From the NCBI GenBank assembly GCA_940671915.1, contig CALNVZ010002100.1, positions 9,372,952 to 9,436,951 of the forward strand: a stretch of 64,000 bases of DNA, in the 5' to 3' direction. A program made the translations under genes and the position numbers. The stretch comes from Paracentrotus lividus (Eukaryota; Echinodermata; Echinoidea; Camarodonta; Echinidae). The notes beneath the pieces are model-generated. The model made no database searches, was not told where the DNA came from, and saw only the letters and a list, made by a program, of their open reading frames with translations. Shown here one piece after another: positions 62,050 to 64,000 of the stretch (position 1 is its first letter; every line of letters begins with the position of its first letter).

Positions 62050-62260
62050 CGAATTTTGCTTTATCGACCATTCAAGAACGCACGTGTGGATAGTGTGACG
62101 TCACTCATAATTTGGGGAACCCCCTTTGCGCGCGCAAGGTTGGTCACGCGCGCGCATTACATCCTACGCGCCGCGCCCTCACCCGACCCACTTTTCTATG
62201 TTTACATGCGCGCCATCCGATGTAAACAATGGCGCAATGCATGGTGGGAATAGGGCGACG
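62050..62260. promoter_or_regulatory. CpG-rich patch with a CRE
   Basis: Contains TGACGTCA (62097-62104), GCGCGCGCATT, CGCGCCGCGCCC and TGCATGGTGGGAATAG. CpG density is well above the window average. It could be a promoter of an unseen gene or simply transposon-derived. A plus-strand ATG in good context (62229, ACAATGG) gives only 27 codons. Confidence 0.2.
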
Positions 62261-62595
62261 AAGAAGATTCGTGACGATAGCAGGCCTACAGTTGACTTTT
62301 TCTGCACACTGATTTAAACATGGGGGAGTAGGGTCAGAAAGGGGCGCTTTCTATCAGTAGCATAACTGAGAGCAAAATATTTGGTTAGGATGGGACTAGG
62401 GGGGGGGGGAATCGACTTTTAATTTATGCTGTTATGAATCTTCGTGGCTTTGTTTTTTACCATTTCTTTAGCAATGAAAAAACTAGGCCTCATGCGAGCG
62501 CGAAGAGCAAACGGGAAATTTTGAGCTAAAAATTAAAGGTAATTGTGCATTATAGGATCGAATTAATTACCGAGATGATGTTTAATTAGCTAATT

Positions 62596-62740
62596 TTGGT
62601 GATGATGATGATAATGGTGGTGGTGGTGGAGATGCATGATGGTGATGATGCATGATGATGATGATGATGATGATGACGATGATAGTGATGACTGTGGTGG
62701 TGGTGGTGGTGGTGGTGGTGGTGGTCAGTACTGGTGGTGG
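62596..62740. repeat. GAT/GGT trinucleotide microsatellite
   Basis: TGATGATGATGATAATGG, then GGTGGTGG, a GATGAT run (62640-62690) and (GGT)9-10 at ~62695-62726. Confidence 0.92.
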
Positions 62741-64000
62741 TAACGGTAATGATGATTATGATTTTCTTGCCAAATTATTGTTTACGAGGGTGGTAACGAT
62801 GTAGTAACGATGTTATTGATGATGATGCTGATGACAATAAATATTAATCTTACACGTCACTATGTCGGTGTCTTAAAACTCCTATCCCACTGCTCGTGAT
62901 AAGCTGATGATAGCCCTCGTGATGCAATATTATTACTTTGACCATGAACTTCCGACATCATTTTCGCGCCAAATTCAAGAAAGCGTGAACGACGGGGCTA
63001 TGCGCCTCTCAGCGCGCTTCATTATCTTTGAGCGATATTCATGCTTACTGTTCGGAGCAAAAACACATCGCCTTCCATGTTAATCTATCCTCATTTCACG
63101 GCATAACGACTTCGCAAATTATCCTCCATCTTATAATTCATCCCTCTCACATTAGGAATCAGGTATTCTTCTCTCTATCACTTCGACACTGTCTAATTTG
63201 TTCCCCTTGGTGCCCTTCAACTATACATGGTGCCATGCAGGGCATTGGTGCATATTATACACAAGGGGAAAACAAAAACAGTAAGAATAGTGAACGGAAC
63301 ATCCAAACACCCAGTTATTGAATAACGACCAGTAAAATATATATATATATATTTAATAATAAAAAAATAGGTTCTCTTTCCATCTGAAAGTCTTCACAGG
63401 CATTGACTGGTGCACTTTTTTCTTCTCCTCCTATATTTTGTCATGTTTAAATATGTTATTATCATGATTGCTTTATAATGATTGCTTCATTTTTGTTGCC
63501 TGGAAATCACATAAATCAAATAAATAAAATTAATTCTCTATAGCCCCACAAAAGTTTACTGCCTGTGTATATATGAACTTATTATACTGACAACCATGAC
63601 TAATGCATCCCACCAGAATTATCATATAAAGAATCTTTTAAGTGGATGTGTAGCAAAAACAAATATTTTCAGGTAATACACCCGCTGGTACTAACCTTTA
63701 AATTTATGTGTTTGCCTTTTAATTAATTATGGTCATTAATTTTTTATAAAATGAATTTAATCAACATGTAGCCTTTTCGTTGCCTCTTTCAGTATTTTTA
63801 AAAGTATATGATAAGGAATAATGAAACTAATAATTCCACTATCTTTTGTTTTAATTAGTGGTTCGTTACATGCAGAGTGTAAAAGTGTTTTCTCTTCATT
63901 CATAAATTTGCATAATATAGGTTTTCCCGGTCAAGTTTAAACTATCTCCGATCAATTTGACATTTCTTACAAGCACTTTCGTCCGAAATGTGATCGCGAT

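Larger units (their letters stand above)
54526..64000. other. Region upstream of the first recognised E-protein exon
   Basis: Upstream of the AD1 exon, either further intron or 5' flank. Besides the listed features, 54900-55750, 56160-57450 and 62750-64000 show no gene or clear repeat. Positions 58780-60450 are a patchwork of G/C-run-containing repeat debris (poly-G at 58817-58836, 59193-59203, 59995-60003). No plus-strand gene could be supported. Confidence 0.5.

Noticed and set aside
62229-62312. Start of a plus-strand gene at ATGGCGCAATGC
   Set aside because: The frame stops after 27 codons and no good donor near its end restores a convincing coding exon.

Overview
The window is animal nuclear DNA, most likely from an echinoderm (sea urchin-like). 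The reasons are very AT-rich, repeat-loaded sequence, frequent GTAGGCCTAC and ACATGTAC words, oligo(dG)/oligo(dC) tracts, many fold-back MITE-type elements, and short exons separated by kilobases. Nothing looks bacterial: there are no long ORFs, operons or ribosome binding sites, and almost every ORF over 60 codons lies in a repeat or in featureless intron.

One real gene can be supported. It is the 5' half of a Class I bHLH E-protein (the TCF3/TCF4/TCF12/daughterless family), running right to left on the minus strand. Four exons were rebuilt by hand with GT-AG sites and compatible phases: 54445-54525 (activation domain 1, DKELSDLLDFSA), 48705-48795 (starts MFSPP), 6226-6296 (SGSSWNSQHGQGPAYDTR) and 3211-3304 (VPYEHGRAPYSDS ... 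SSIMG). Their order and content match the N-terminal exons of vertebrate TCF12/TCF4. The bHLH domain must lie beyond position 1. A 42.4-kb intron separates the second and third exons and fills two thirds of the window. The exon at 54445-54525 has a strong acceptor, so at least one upstream, probably non-coding, exon exists. A CpG-containing stretch at 57.5-58.2 kb with a consensus donor is the best candidate in view.

The rest is mostly transposon-derived. By region: 0-1.4 kb, a ~142-bp tandem repeat carrying nuclear-receptor-type DR1 motifs (related copy at 53.57-54.25 kb); 4.5-5.05 and 7.65-8.23 kb, two palindromic 581-bp TTAA-flanked elements; 9.7-10.1 kb, a TIR element; 18.4-20.6 kb, a cluster of fold-back elements and a tRNA-derived SINE; 24.7-29.6 kb, a 4.9-kb nested giant palindrome, followed by a small hAT-like MITE; 40.7-43.05 kb, a 2.2-kb TIR element inside a smaller fold-back element; 43.1-44.34 kb, a non-autonomous hAT-like element with a visible target duplication; 49.2-49.7 and 51.5-51.9 kb, more TIR elements; 55.8-56.0 kb, a LINE tail; 61.4-62.0 kb, pyrimidine-rich sequence and a TTA-flanked MITE made of GGAGACGTCTCC palindromes. 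I did not find a convincing new protein system. The most unusual structures are the giant palindrome, the mosaic pair of TTAA elements and the DR1-bearing tandem repeats around a developmental regulator. All repeat calls come from reading the sequence, without alignment or database searches.
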